From an uncultured Candidatus Pelagibacter sp. (lineage in GTDB: Bacteria; Pseudomonadota; Alphaproteobacteria; Pelagibacterales; Pelagibacteraceae), in the NCBI RefSeq assembly GCF_943788075.1, contig NZ_CALSOW010000002.1:124001-188000 (forward strand): DNA of 64,000 nt. The letters run 5' to 3'. Below the pieces are notes generated by a model. The model made no database searches, was not told the DNA's origin, and saw only the letters and a program-made list of their open reading frames with translations. A program made the position numbers and the translations under genes. This document shows positions 57,500 through 64,000 of this stretch, in pieces. Within the stretch, counting starts at the first letter, position 1. Each line of letters opens with the position of its first letter.

Positions 57500-57938
57500 A
57501 TTGGATTGGATTTCCTTTTAACCAGTCTGTTTCATTATTTTGATAGTGTTCTTTTTTCCAAATAGGGGATCTTTTTTTTATTTCCTCAATAATATATCTA
57601 GATAAAACATAAGCTTCATCACGGTGTTTACAAGCAACAGCAATAATAATACTTATTTCGCCAAGATTTAAGAAACCCTTTGCATGCTCAATAAATACCG
57701 CTTTGTCTTTAATTTTTAACTTTTGATCTGCTTCATTATAAATTTCTTCAAAACTTTTTATCACTAGTGCATCATGGCTATCATAAGTTATTCCAGTTAC
57801 ACTTTTATTATTATTTTGATTTCTTACTGTTCCAGAAAAAAATATTGATGCACCAAAGTCAGAGGATGAAATAAATTTTTCAGCATCAATAATTGAAAGT
57901 TTTTTATCTTTAATATCTACAACTTTTGTATGAAGCAT
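57486..57938 (-). CDS. moaE: Molybdopterin synthase large subunit MoaE
   Basis: Catalytic half of molybdopterin synthase. The 150 residues include GASIFFSGTVRNQNNNKSVT, ISIIIAVACKHRDEAYVLSR and the conserved PIWKKEHYQNNETDWLKGNP with active-site Lys. It overlaps moaD by one base and msrP by 14 bp. Confidence 0.94.
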   Translation of the reverse strand: MLHTKVVDIKDKKLSIIDAEKFISSSDFGASIFFSGTVRNQNNNKSVTGITYDSHDALVIKSFEEIYNEADQKLKIKDKAVFIEHAKGFLNLGEISIIIAVACKHRDEAYVLSRYIIEEIKKRSPIWKKEHYQNNETDWLKGNPIQYEKN

Positions 57939-58204
57939 TAACCTCCTCCGATTGGCGGAATAATAGCAATTTTTTCATGATTTGTTATTTTATAATTGTC
58001 GCTGATTATATTGTCCTTTGAGCAAAATACTGATGAATTTACAATTTTTATAAAATTTTCATTACCTTTAAAATTTGAATGTAGATAATCTAACATCTTA
58101 TCTCTCACATCTTTAATTGTTGAATTGTTTTCAATATTTATTTCAATAGAATCTTGATTACTAAAATCTCTACTAGCACCAAACAGTTCTATTGTTACCT
58201 TCAT
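57938..58204 (-). CDS. moaD: Molybdopterin synthase sulfur carrier MoaD
   Basis: Ubiquitin-fold sulfur donor, about 88 residues from ATG 58204 (MKVTIELFGASRDFSNQDSI), ending IPPIGGG with the essential Gly-Gly. A TTG at 58216 in the same frame adds four residues and is less likely. Confidence 0.92.
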   Translation of the reverse strand: MKVTIELFGASRDFSNQDSIEINIENNSTIKDVRDKMLDYLHSNFKGNENFIKIVNSSVFCSKDNIISDNYKITNHEKIAIIPPIGGG

Positions 58205-58216
58205 TAATTTTAACAA

Positions 58217-58762
58217 TTAAAATATTTCTTTTAAAAATTCTGGAAGTCCCTCAGGATTTTTCCATAGACCACTTTTTCCACCTTCTTTAATCAACAACTT
58301 AACATTATCAATTTTCAAATGTGGATTAACAATTTTACTTAAGTCATAGATAGTTATTAAAGCAGCATTTACTCCCATAATAGCTTCCATTTCTACCCCT
58401 GTTTTTGCATATGCAGATACAATACAAAATACTTCGAGTGAACTATCCTCATCATGCATAATAATTTTAGTAGCTGTATGATCAATTGGCAGGGGATGAC
58501 ATAAAGGTATTAATTCACTAGTTTTTTTAACTCCCAAAACTGCGGATACTTCTGCAAGACTTACTGGGTCTCCTTTTGGCATTTCTTTATTTTTAATTAA
58601 TTTAAAAACATCTTTTCCAACATAAATTTTTCCAGATGCTAATGCTCTTCTAAATGTTTCTTTTTTAGCTGAAACATTCACCATATTAAAAGAGTTCTTA
58701 TTAAAGATTTCTTCTGCCCAATCTTTTAATTCATTATTTTTAATAACCTTTAAATTTTTCAT
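58217..58762 (-). CDS. moaC: Cyclic pyranopterin monophosphate synthase MoaC
   Basis: Second step of molybdopterin synthesis. About 181 residues with MVNVSAKKETFRRALASGKI, SELIPLCHPLPIDHTATKII and KTGVEMEAIMGVNAALITIYD. It starts one base after the moaA stop at ATG 58762; an in-frame GTG at 58771 would overlap moaA. The C-terminal GGKSGLW is typical. Confidence 0.95.
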   Translation of the reverse strand: MKNLKVIKNNELKDWAEEIFNKNSFNMVNVSAKKETFRRALASGKIYVGKDVFKLIKNKEMPKGDPVSLAEVSAVLGVKKTSELIPLCHPLPIDHTATKIIMHDEDSSLEVFCIVSAYAKTGVEMEAIMGVNAALITIYDLSKIVNPHLKIDNVKLLIKEGGKSGLWKNPEGLPEFLKEIF

Positions 58763-58763
58763 A

Positions 58764-59756
58764 TTAACCACCGGTTGTTGATAAATTTTTTGTTAACCCA
58801 GTTTCACCAATTTCTAAATAATGAGACTCTTTCTTAAAGTTAAGTTGTTTTAAAATTAAATCTTTTAATTCTTCTATTTGACTATCTTTTTGCATTAAAT
58901 GTCTAATATTAATTCCAGTATTTCCAAAAAGGCATAATCTTAAATCACCTTTTGCAGTAATTCTTAACCTGTTACAACTTTTGCAAAAATCTTTAGAGTA
59001 GGGAGCTATAACACCAAATTTCCCTTTAAACTTTGGATTTAAATAGTTCTTTGATGGCCCTGCATCTTTACCAAATGTTTGAATAACCCAATTATTATTA
59101 TTTAAATAATCAGTAAATTTTTTTGCTGGAACATGATAATTATTGAAATAATCAAGATTATCTCCTGTTTGCATCAATTCAATATATCTAAAATCAATTT
59201 CATTATTTTTTATAAATTCAGCCCAATTATTAAAATCTTTCTCTGTATCATTCACTCCTTTTAACAAAACAGCATTAATTTTAATATTTTTGAAATTTAA
59301 TTTTTGTAAATTTTTAATACCTTTAAGAATTTCTCCTAATCTGTCATGACCTGTAATCTTTTTAAAAGTATCGGCGTTTAAACTATCAATACTAATATTA
59401 ATTCCATCTAAGCCACTATTCTTTATATTATCAGCTATCTTATCTAATCTGTAACCATTAGTAGTTATTACAGTTTTTTTTATTCCTGAATTTTTTTTAA
59501 TAATTTTAACTATTTCAAAAAAATCTTTTCTTACAGTTGGTTCACCACCAGTAAGTCTAATCTTTGACACACCTAATTCAGATAGTGCTTTTGCTAATCT
59601 TCCTATTTCTTCAATATTTAGAAAACTTCTATTGTCACTTTTATCAATTTTGTATCCATCAGGTAAACAATACCCACATTTAAAGTTGCAAACATCGGAA
59701 ATAGAAAGTCGTATGTATGGGAATTTTCTACCGAAACTATCTTTAAGAATACTCAT
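58764..59756 (-). CDS. moaA: GTP 3',8-cyclase MoaA
   Basis: Radical SAM enzyme for the first step of molybdopterin synthesis from GTP. The 330 residues have C23-x3-C27-x2-C30 in SDVCNFKCGYCLPD, the LTGGEPTVRKDF strand, and the C-terminal cluster site FCKSCNRLRITAKGDLRLCL. The tail ends in Gly-Gly (LSTTGG), which activates MoaA catalysis. First gene of moaA-moaC-moaD-moaE-msrP-msrQ. Confidence 0.96.
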   Translation of the reverse strand: MSILKDSFGRKFPYIRLSISDVCNFKCGYCLPDGYKIDKSDNRSFLNIEEIGRLAKALSELGVSKIRLTGGEPTVRKDFFEIVKIIKKNSGIKKTVITTNGYRLDKIADNIKNSGLDGINISIDSLNADTFKKITGHDRLGEILKGIKNLQKLNFKNIKINAVLLKGVNDTEKDFNNWAEFIKNNEIDFRYIELMQTGDNLDYFNNYHVPAKKFTDYLNNNNWVIQTFGKDAGPSKNYLNPKFKGKFGVIAPYSKDFCKSCNRLRITAKGDLRLCLFGNTGINIRHLMQKDSQIEELKDLILKQLNFKKESHYLEIGETGLTKNLSTTGG

Positions 59757-59826
59757 ATGTTATAAGTGTCATTATTGATTAAATAAACGATGAGTCAAAT
59801 TTTAAATGATAATGAAATCAAAGAAT

Positions 59827-60789
59827 TTAACCAGGTGTATAATTTCTTTCAGATTCTGGATCTTTGGTTGAGTAAGGTAATTTTAAAACTTCATTCCAAA
59901 ATTCCTCTGGTATACTTGTTTTAGCCCAAGAAAGGTTTTTTTCAATACTCTGAATACTAGTAACTCCACATAGGGTAGAGGTTATTCTTTTATCTTTCAT
60001 TGAAAACTGTAAAGCAGCTGCACCCATTTCTACATTATACTTTTTACAAACTTTTTCTATTTCTCTAGCAGGTGCAAGTTTTTCTTCTGTAGCATCTTGA
60101 TAAGTTATTTTTTTAAAGTTACTTGGACCTTTTGCTAAAACACCTCCAGCGTAAGGAGCGGCATTAAAAATAGATATATTTTTACTGTGGGCATAACTAT
60201 ACATTTCATCTGCCTCTCTATTTAACAAAGTATATCTGTTATGATTAATTATCACATCAAAGTCCCAATTTTTTAACATAGGAAACATTATGTCTACTTT
60301 TCCCATAGCTAAACCAACAGCTTTTGCTAATCCCTCTTCTTTTATTTTAAATAACTCATCTATTGCACCATCTTTTTTGGTTACGTCATTTATATCTTTT
60401 ACATATTCTGGATCATGAAGAAATAAAACATCAACAGAATCTACATTCAAAGTTTTTAAACTTTCTTCAATAGACTCCCTGGTTCTTTTTTTATCAAGAA
60501 CAAGAGTATCCATATTCCTATCAATTTTAGTTGATAAAACAAAATTCTCTGGCCAGCTACCATTTTCCTTTATTGCTATACCAATTCTTTTCTCACTTTC
60601 TCCCATTGCATAATTTCTTGAAGTATCAAGCATATTTACTGGACCTTGAAAAAATCTTTTTAAAGTTTCTTGAGCTCTTTGTTCTGGTACTTCATAGCCA
60701 TAAGTATCTGGCATACTCCCCAAAGAGGATGTTCCAAAACTCAATTCTGTAACTTCTACACCAGTATCTTTAATTTTATTTTTTTTCAT
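59827..60789 (-). CDS. Aldo/keto reductase
   Basis: A 320-residue NAD(P)-dependent aldo/keto reductase, most like D-threo-aldose or L-fucose/galactose dehydrogenases. The tetrad is D55, Y60 (NMLDTSRNYAMGESEKRIG), K88 (LSTKID) and H125 (LFLHDPEY). It is next to an SDR and iolG-like and iolE-like genes, indicating sugar or polyol catabolism. Substrate unknown. Confidence 0.86.
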   Translation of the reverse strand: MKKNKIKDTGVEVTELSFGTSSLGSMPDTYGYEVPEQRAQETLKRFFQGPVNMLDTSRNYAMGESEKRIGIAIKENGSWPENFVLSTKIDRNMDTLVLDKKRTRESIEESLKTLNVDSVDVLFLHDPEYVKDINDVTKKDGAIDELFKIKEEGLAKAVGLAMGKVDIMFPMLKNWDFDVIINHNRYTLLNREADEMYSYAHSKNISIFNAAPYAGGVLAKGPSNFKKITYQDATEEKLAPAREIEKVCKKYNVEMGAAALQFSMKDKRITSTLCGVTSIQSIEKNLSWAKTSIPEEFWNEVLKLPYSTKDPESERNYTPG

Positions 60790-60808
60790 AAGTTAATTTA
60801 AATAAGAC

Positions 60809-61663
60809 TTACTCACCTAAAATACTATCATCTAATATTTTAGTGTCATATGCTGAATAAGAATGCCATCCTGCAACTGTTTGATCAAAATCAACAATGC
60901 TTCCCGTCATTATTCCTGACTCTTCTGAACATAAGAAAGCTAGGATCTTAGCAACATCTAAAGGTTTGTTTAATCTTTTAAAAGGAACTTTTGCCTCAGC
61001 TTTTTTTAACCAATCATCATCTGCGTTGTGAAATTTTTTTTGAATTACTGTTTCTGCTGGTGTATCTGTCCAACCTAGATTTACACCATTCACTCTTATT
61101 TGATGACCAGAAACTGAATTTGCAACATTTTTAATCATTACTGCCAATGCTGCTTTAGAAGAACTGTAAGCAGTTAAGAAAGGCATACCACTATATCCAG
61201 CCATTGATAAAATATGAGCGATAGTTCCTTTTTTTTTATCTCTAATCATTATTTTTATAACGTCTTGCATCATAAAAAGAGGAGCTTTTACATTTACATT
61301 AAAATTTTTGTCATAATTTTCTTCTGTCGTACTTAAAACTGTTCCTCTTTCTGTAAAAGCGGCAACATTGATAAAACTATCTACAGTATTAAATTTTTTA
61401 TCAGTCTCAGAAATTATTTTTTTACAGTCTGTAAGCTTCTCTAAATCTGCTTGAATGTATATGCATTCTGCACCCATACTTTCTATTTCAGATTTTACTT
61501 TATTTCCTTTGTCGCTATTTCTTCCACAGATAGTTATTCCTTTAGCACCTCTGCTTGCTAGTAATTTTGCAGTCTCAGCTCCGCTTCCTTGAGTACTTCC
61601 TGTGACAATTATTATTTTATTTTTAAATTGGTTAGATTGTTCGGATATATATTTATTAGACAT
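60809..61663 (-). CDS. Short-chain dehydrogenase/reductase
   Basis: A 284-residue SDR with cofactor motif TGSTQGSG at 21-28 and catalytic S153, Y166, K170 (SMAGYSGMPFLTAYSSSKAA). The GxxxGxG glycines are in normal positions, with S in place of one I. It starts one base after the iolG-like stop and is probably one operon with it and the aldo/keto reductase. A sugar-polyol dehydrogenase is likely, substrate unproven. Confidence 0.87.
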   Translation of the reverse strand: MSNKYISEQSNQFKNKIIIVTGSTQGSGAETAKLLASRGAKGITICGRNSDKGNKVKSEIESMGAECIYIQADLEKLTDCKKIISETDKKFNTVDSFINVAAFTERGTVLSTTEENYDKNFNVNVKAPLFMMQDVIKIMIRDKKKGTIAHILSMAGYSGMPFLTAYSSSKAALAVMIKNVANSVSGHQIRVNGVNLGWTDTPAETVIQKKFHNADDDWLKKAEAKVPFKRLNKPLDVAKILAFLCSEESGIMTGSIVDFDQTVAGWHSYSAYDTKILDDSILGE

Positions 61664-61664
61664 A

Positions 61665-62666
61665 CTAGAATTTAATATCTATTACTTTACCACTTTCAAA
61701 CGATTCATATGCTGCGTTAGCTATTATCAAAGCATTTCTACCATCTTCAAATCCTACCAAAGGTTTTGTTTTATCCTCAACGCATTTTACAAACTCATTA
61801 AATTGATCTCTGTAAGCTTGCTCATATCTTTCAATAAAAAAGAAATGTATAGGTTCTTTTTCATTTGTAGATGTATTTGTGTATCTTTCTAAAGAAGTAG
61901 GAGTTTGATTATTAGAGATAACCATTCCTTTACTGCCAAATACTTCAACTCTTTGATCATATCCATAAACTGCTCTTCGTGAGTTATTAATATGAATTAA
62001 AACACCTTTTTTTGATTTTAAAATAAACATTGCAGTATCTAGATCTTTTACTTGTTGTGAATTTTTATCAAATAAAGCATCTCCAAATGCAGATATTTGA
62101 ACCACAGGATCATCACCCAATATAAATCTAGTTAAGTCAAAATCATGAATAGTAGTATCTCTAAAAAAACCTCCAGCAGCTCTTAAATAGTCAATACCTG
62201 GAGGCTCAGGGTCTCTACTTGTAATAACTACCATTTCCAATTCACCAATTTCTTTTTTTACTCTTGCCTGTTGTGCCTTAGCATGACTTGCATCAAATCT
62301 TCTATTAAAGCCAATTTGAATAGGAACGTTTGTTCCTTTAATATTTTCCATGCACTCATTTACTTTATTGATATCTAAATCAATTGGTTTTTCACAAAAA
62401 ATTGCTTTTCCAGCTTTTGCTGCCATTGTAATAAATTGAGTGTGAGTTGGTGTAGCAGAAGCTATAAGAACTGCATCTATATCATCTGCATTAATTGCTT
62501 CTTCTGGTGATGATGCAATTGAACATCCTGTTAATTTTACTACTTCTTCAGCGAATTGAGAATTAACGTCATATATGTATTTTAATTTTGCTTTTGGATG
62601 TGCTGCTATAAATTTAGCATGCATTTTTCCAATCCGTCCTGCTCCCATTAAAGAAAAGTTGATCAT
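61665..62666 (-). CDS. iolG: Inositol 2-dehydrogenase-like Gfo/Idh/MocA oxidoreductase
   Basis: A 333-residue protein with the Rossmann motif LMGAGRIGKMHAKFI at 6-20, the EKP motif (AIFCEKPIDLDINKV) and GGFFRDTTIHDFDLTRFILG with an active-site Asp-His pattern, close to bacterial inositol 2-dehydrogenase. The divergent IolE-like gene makes the inositol reading likely, though related sugars are possible. Confidence 0.85.
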   Translation of the reverse strand: MINFSLMGAGRIGKMHAKFIAAHPKAKLKYIYDVNSQFAEEVVKLTGCSIASSPEEAINADDIDAVLIASATPTHTQFITMAAKAGKAIFCEKPIDLDINKVNECMENIKGTNVPIQIGFNRRFDASHAKAQQARVKKEIGELEMVVITSRDPEPPGIDYLRAAGGFFRDTTIHDFDLTRFILGDDPVVQISAFGDALFDKNSQQVKDLDTAMFILKSKKGVLIHINNSRRAVYGYDQRVEVFGSKGMVISNNQTPTSLERYTNTSTNEKEPIHFFFIERYEQAYRDQFNEFVKCVEDKTKPLVGFEDGRNALIIANAAYESFESGKVIDIKF

Positions 62667-62716
62667 AAGAATATAGAACAGAATTAAAAAACAAAATCAA
62701 GAAACATTTTTTTAAT

Positions 62717-62731
62717 GATGAATTAAACATC
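62717..62731 (+). promoter_or_regulatory. GATG-N7-CATC inverted repeat 1, candidate operator
   Basis: GATG-AATTAAA-CATC within flanking TTAAT/AATTAA, in the 139-bp gap between the divergent iolG-like and iolE-like genes. A second copy lies 36 bp away. Regulator not identified. Confidence 0.4.
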
Positions 62732-62750
62732 AATTAAAAATATAATTTTC

Positions 62751-62779
62751 TTGATGCACACAACATCATCATTTAAAAA
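62751..62779 (+). promoter_or_regulatory. Candidate promoter of the iolE-like gene overlapping inverted repeat 2
   Basis: TTGATG (62751-62756) and TAAAAA (62774-62779) with 17-bp spacing. The -35 overlaps GATG-CACACAA-CATC (62753-62767), so a bound regulator could exclude RNA polymerase. Moderate matches only. Confidence 0.4.
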
Positions 62780-62805
62780 TCCATTAAACTTTTTAATAAA
62801 TTTTT

Positions 62806-63708
62806 ATGTCAGTAAAATTAGGAATAGCACCGATAGCATGGAGTAATGATGATATGCCTGAATTGGGAGGTGATACTTCTTTAGAACAATGTTTGTCTGA
62901 AGCTAGTCAGGCAGGATTTATTGGAATTGAATCTGGTGGTAAATTTCCAAAAAAGTCAGAAGAATTAATACCTAAATTAAAAGAGTTTAAATTAAATTTA
63001 TGCTCAGGTTGGTATGGAGCTAATTTAAGAACAAATAGTGTTAATGAAGAAAAAAATCTAATTCAAGATCAGTTAAAACTTTTTAAAGATTGTAATTCAC
63101 CTTGTATGGTTTTTGCTGAAGTTTCTGGTTCAATTCAAGGAGATCCAAATCGAAAATTATCTACAAGACCTCAAATGGATCTTGAAGAGTCTAAAAAATA
63201 CTATGAAAAAATTTCAGAAATGGGAAAATATCTTGAAGATGAAGGGATGCCACTTGCTTACCATCATCATATGGGCACTGTAATAGAGACTGAAGAAGAT
63301 ACTGTTAGATTGCTTGAAAATACTGATGATAGCGTAAAACTTACATTAGACACTGGTCACATGTTGTTTGCTCAAGGAGACTCTTTAAAAATATTAAATG
63401 ATTTTAGCGAAAGATTAATTCATATGCATTGTAAAGATATTAGAAAAAGTGTTTTAGAAAAATCTTTGAAAGAAGATTTAAGTTTTAGAGGAGCATTTTT
63501 AGAGGGTGCATTTACAGTTCCGGGTGATGGATGTATTGATTACAAGCCTTTGTTTGATGTATTGAAAGAAAAAAATTATTCAGGATGGCTAGTAGTAGAG
63601 GCCGAACAAGATCCTGCAAAAGCAAATCCTTTTGAATATGCAAAGATTGGCTACAAATATTTAACAGAAACTCTTAATAAGAGTAACTTAGAAGTCTTTC
63701 AAAAATAA
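62806..63708 (+). CDS. iolE: Myo-inosose-2 dehydratase-like TIM-barrel protein
   Basis: A 300-residue sugar isomerase/dehydratase-fold protein. LGIAPIAWSNDDMPELGGDT, FIGIESGGKFPKK, NLCSGWYGANLRTNS and LAYHHHMGTVIETEEDTVRL match IolE, which dehydrates scyllo-inosose in inositol breakdown. Metal ligands are plausible in ESGGKF, YHHHMG and LDTGHMLFAQGD. Divergent from iolG-like. Confidence 0.88.
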   Translation: MSVKLGIAPIAWSNDDMPELGGDTSLEQCLSEASQAGFIGIESGGKFPKKSEELIPKLKEFKLNLCSGWYGANLRTNSVNEEKNLIQDQLKLFKDCNSPCMVFAEVSGSIQGDPNRKLSTRPQMDLEESKKYYEKISEMGKYLEDEGMPLAYHHHMGTVIETEEDTVRLLENTDDSVKLTLDTGHMLFAQGDSLKILNDFSERLIHMHCKDIRKSVLEKSLKEDLSFRGAFLEGAFTVPGDGCIDYKPLFDVLKEKNYSGWLVVEAEQDPAKANPFEYAKIGYKYLTETLNKSNLEVFQK

Positions 63709-63716
63709 TTTTTAAA

Positions 63717-64000
63717 TTATAATTTTACTGTTTTTGATTTTTCTAATTTTCCATCAAAAAAATCAATAATATTTTGTATTGTCTCTTTACCCATTCTTGT
63801 CATGCACTCTTCTGTAAAAGCTGCTGTGTGTGGACTTAGAAAAACTTTATCGTTTTTAAGTAAAGGATTGTTTGACTCTGGTGGTTCAATTTCAAAAACA
63901 TCTAAACCAGCACCAAAAATTAAATCTTCTTTTAAAGCTTTATCTAAATCAATTTCATTAACAATTCCACCTCTAGCAGCATTAATTATAATACAATTTT
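63717..64000 (-). CDS. D-2-hydroxyacid dehydrogenase, 5' part beyond the window
   Basis: The C-terminal about 94 residues of a D-3-phosphoglycerate dehydrogenase-like NAD enzyme: IIINAARGGIVNEIDLDKAL, GAGLDVFEIEPPESNNPLL and SPHTAAFTEECMTRMGKETI, with the catalytic Glu (FEIEPP) and His (SPHTA). Stop at 63717. It is convergent to the iolE-like gene with 8 bp between. Likely a part of the neighbouring carbohydrate pathway. Confidence 0.9.
   Translation of the reverse strand, partial: NCIIINAARGGIVNEIDLDKALKEDLIFGAGLDVFEIEPPESNNPLLKNDKVFLSPHTAAFTEECMTRMGKETIQNIIDFFDGKLEKSKTVKL

Noticed and set aside
59791-59840. Forward start reading MSQILNDNEIKEFNQ, like the beginning of a PhyH-type dioxygenase
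   Set aside because: Only about 16 residues before it runs antisense into the aldo/keto reductase; too short to call a gene remnant with confidence.
1-64000. tRNA, rRNA, CRISPR array, transposase or phage genes
   Set aside because: Intergenic gaps are too short or lack the needed structure, and no product with such features was found on either strand.

Overview
This window is a slice of a very AT-rich, tightly packed alphaproteobacterial chromosome. It closely resembles the SAR11 / Candidatus Pelagibacter type of streamlined marine genome. The evidence is A/T-dominated codon use, intergenic gaps that are usually 0-20 bp and never above about 170 bp, neighbouring genes that share start and stop bases, convergent genes that overlap at their stops, alphaproteobacterial gene orders (lptF-lptG-lptD-surA-pdxA-ksgA, aroQ-accB-accC, purN-purM-DUF2066-hdaA, iscR-sufBCDS-sufU-sufT-sufA) and tandem SAM riboswitches in front of a homocysteine methyltransferase. 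The assignment rests on gene content, not on a phylogeny. I saw no rRNA, tRNA, CRISPR array, insertion sequence or prophage. No stretch above 300 bp lacks a gene or gene remnant.

Layout. 1-10.4 kb (minus strand): a cut-off EamA-type permease, gshB and gshA (glutathione synthesis), a PhnZ-like HD protein, purF, cvpA, a large RND exporter, dnaB, and rplI-rpsR-rpsF. 10.5-24.1 kb: fabD-fabG-acpP-gmk forward, then the outer-membrane biogenesis operon lptF-lptG-lptD-surA-pdxA-ksgA reverse, then pepA-ndk forward against purM-purN reverse. 24.1-34.4 kb: DUF2066, hdaA, aspS, a free-standing domain resembling the C-terminus of B12-dependent ribonucleotide reductase, the complex I accessory subunit NDUFA12, DUF2155, aroQ-accB-accC, thiS-thiG and an RNase E/G. 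34.4-43.4 kb: PBP1A, prfB with its programmed +1 frameshift, an AsmA-like protein, tyrS, anmK and an alpha/beta hydrolase.

43.4-49.9 kb is a complete Fe-S assembly operon behind an IscR-type regulator. Its promoter carries a near-perfect type 1 IscR box across the -35 element. 49.9-53.7 kb: glnA, a YbaK-type deacylase, a second EamA permease and the riboswitch-controlled methyltransferase. 53.9-59.8 kb is a molybdenum cofactor region (moaB, moaE, moaD, moaC, moaA) mixed with a 2OG-Fe(II) oxygenase, a TauE/SafE-type permease, a DUF1244 protein and the Mo-dependent methionine sulfoxide reductase pair msrP/msrQ. These last five genes carry about 14 one-base reading-frame breaks, while the moa genes are intact. 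59.8-64 kb is a sugar/inositol catabolism region (aldo/keto reductase, SDR, iolG-like, iolE-like, partial D-2-hydroxyacid dehydrogenase) with a pair of GATG-N7-CATC inverted repeats in the divergent promoter region.

Single-base frame breaks also occur in DUF2066, sufD, sufS and the second EamA gene. Because sufD and sufS are normally needed for growth, sequencing or assembly error is a serious explanation for those. The frameshift in prfB is different and is the conserved regulatory one.
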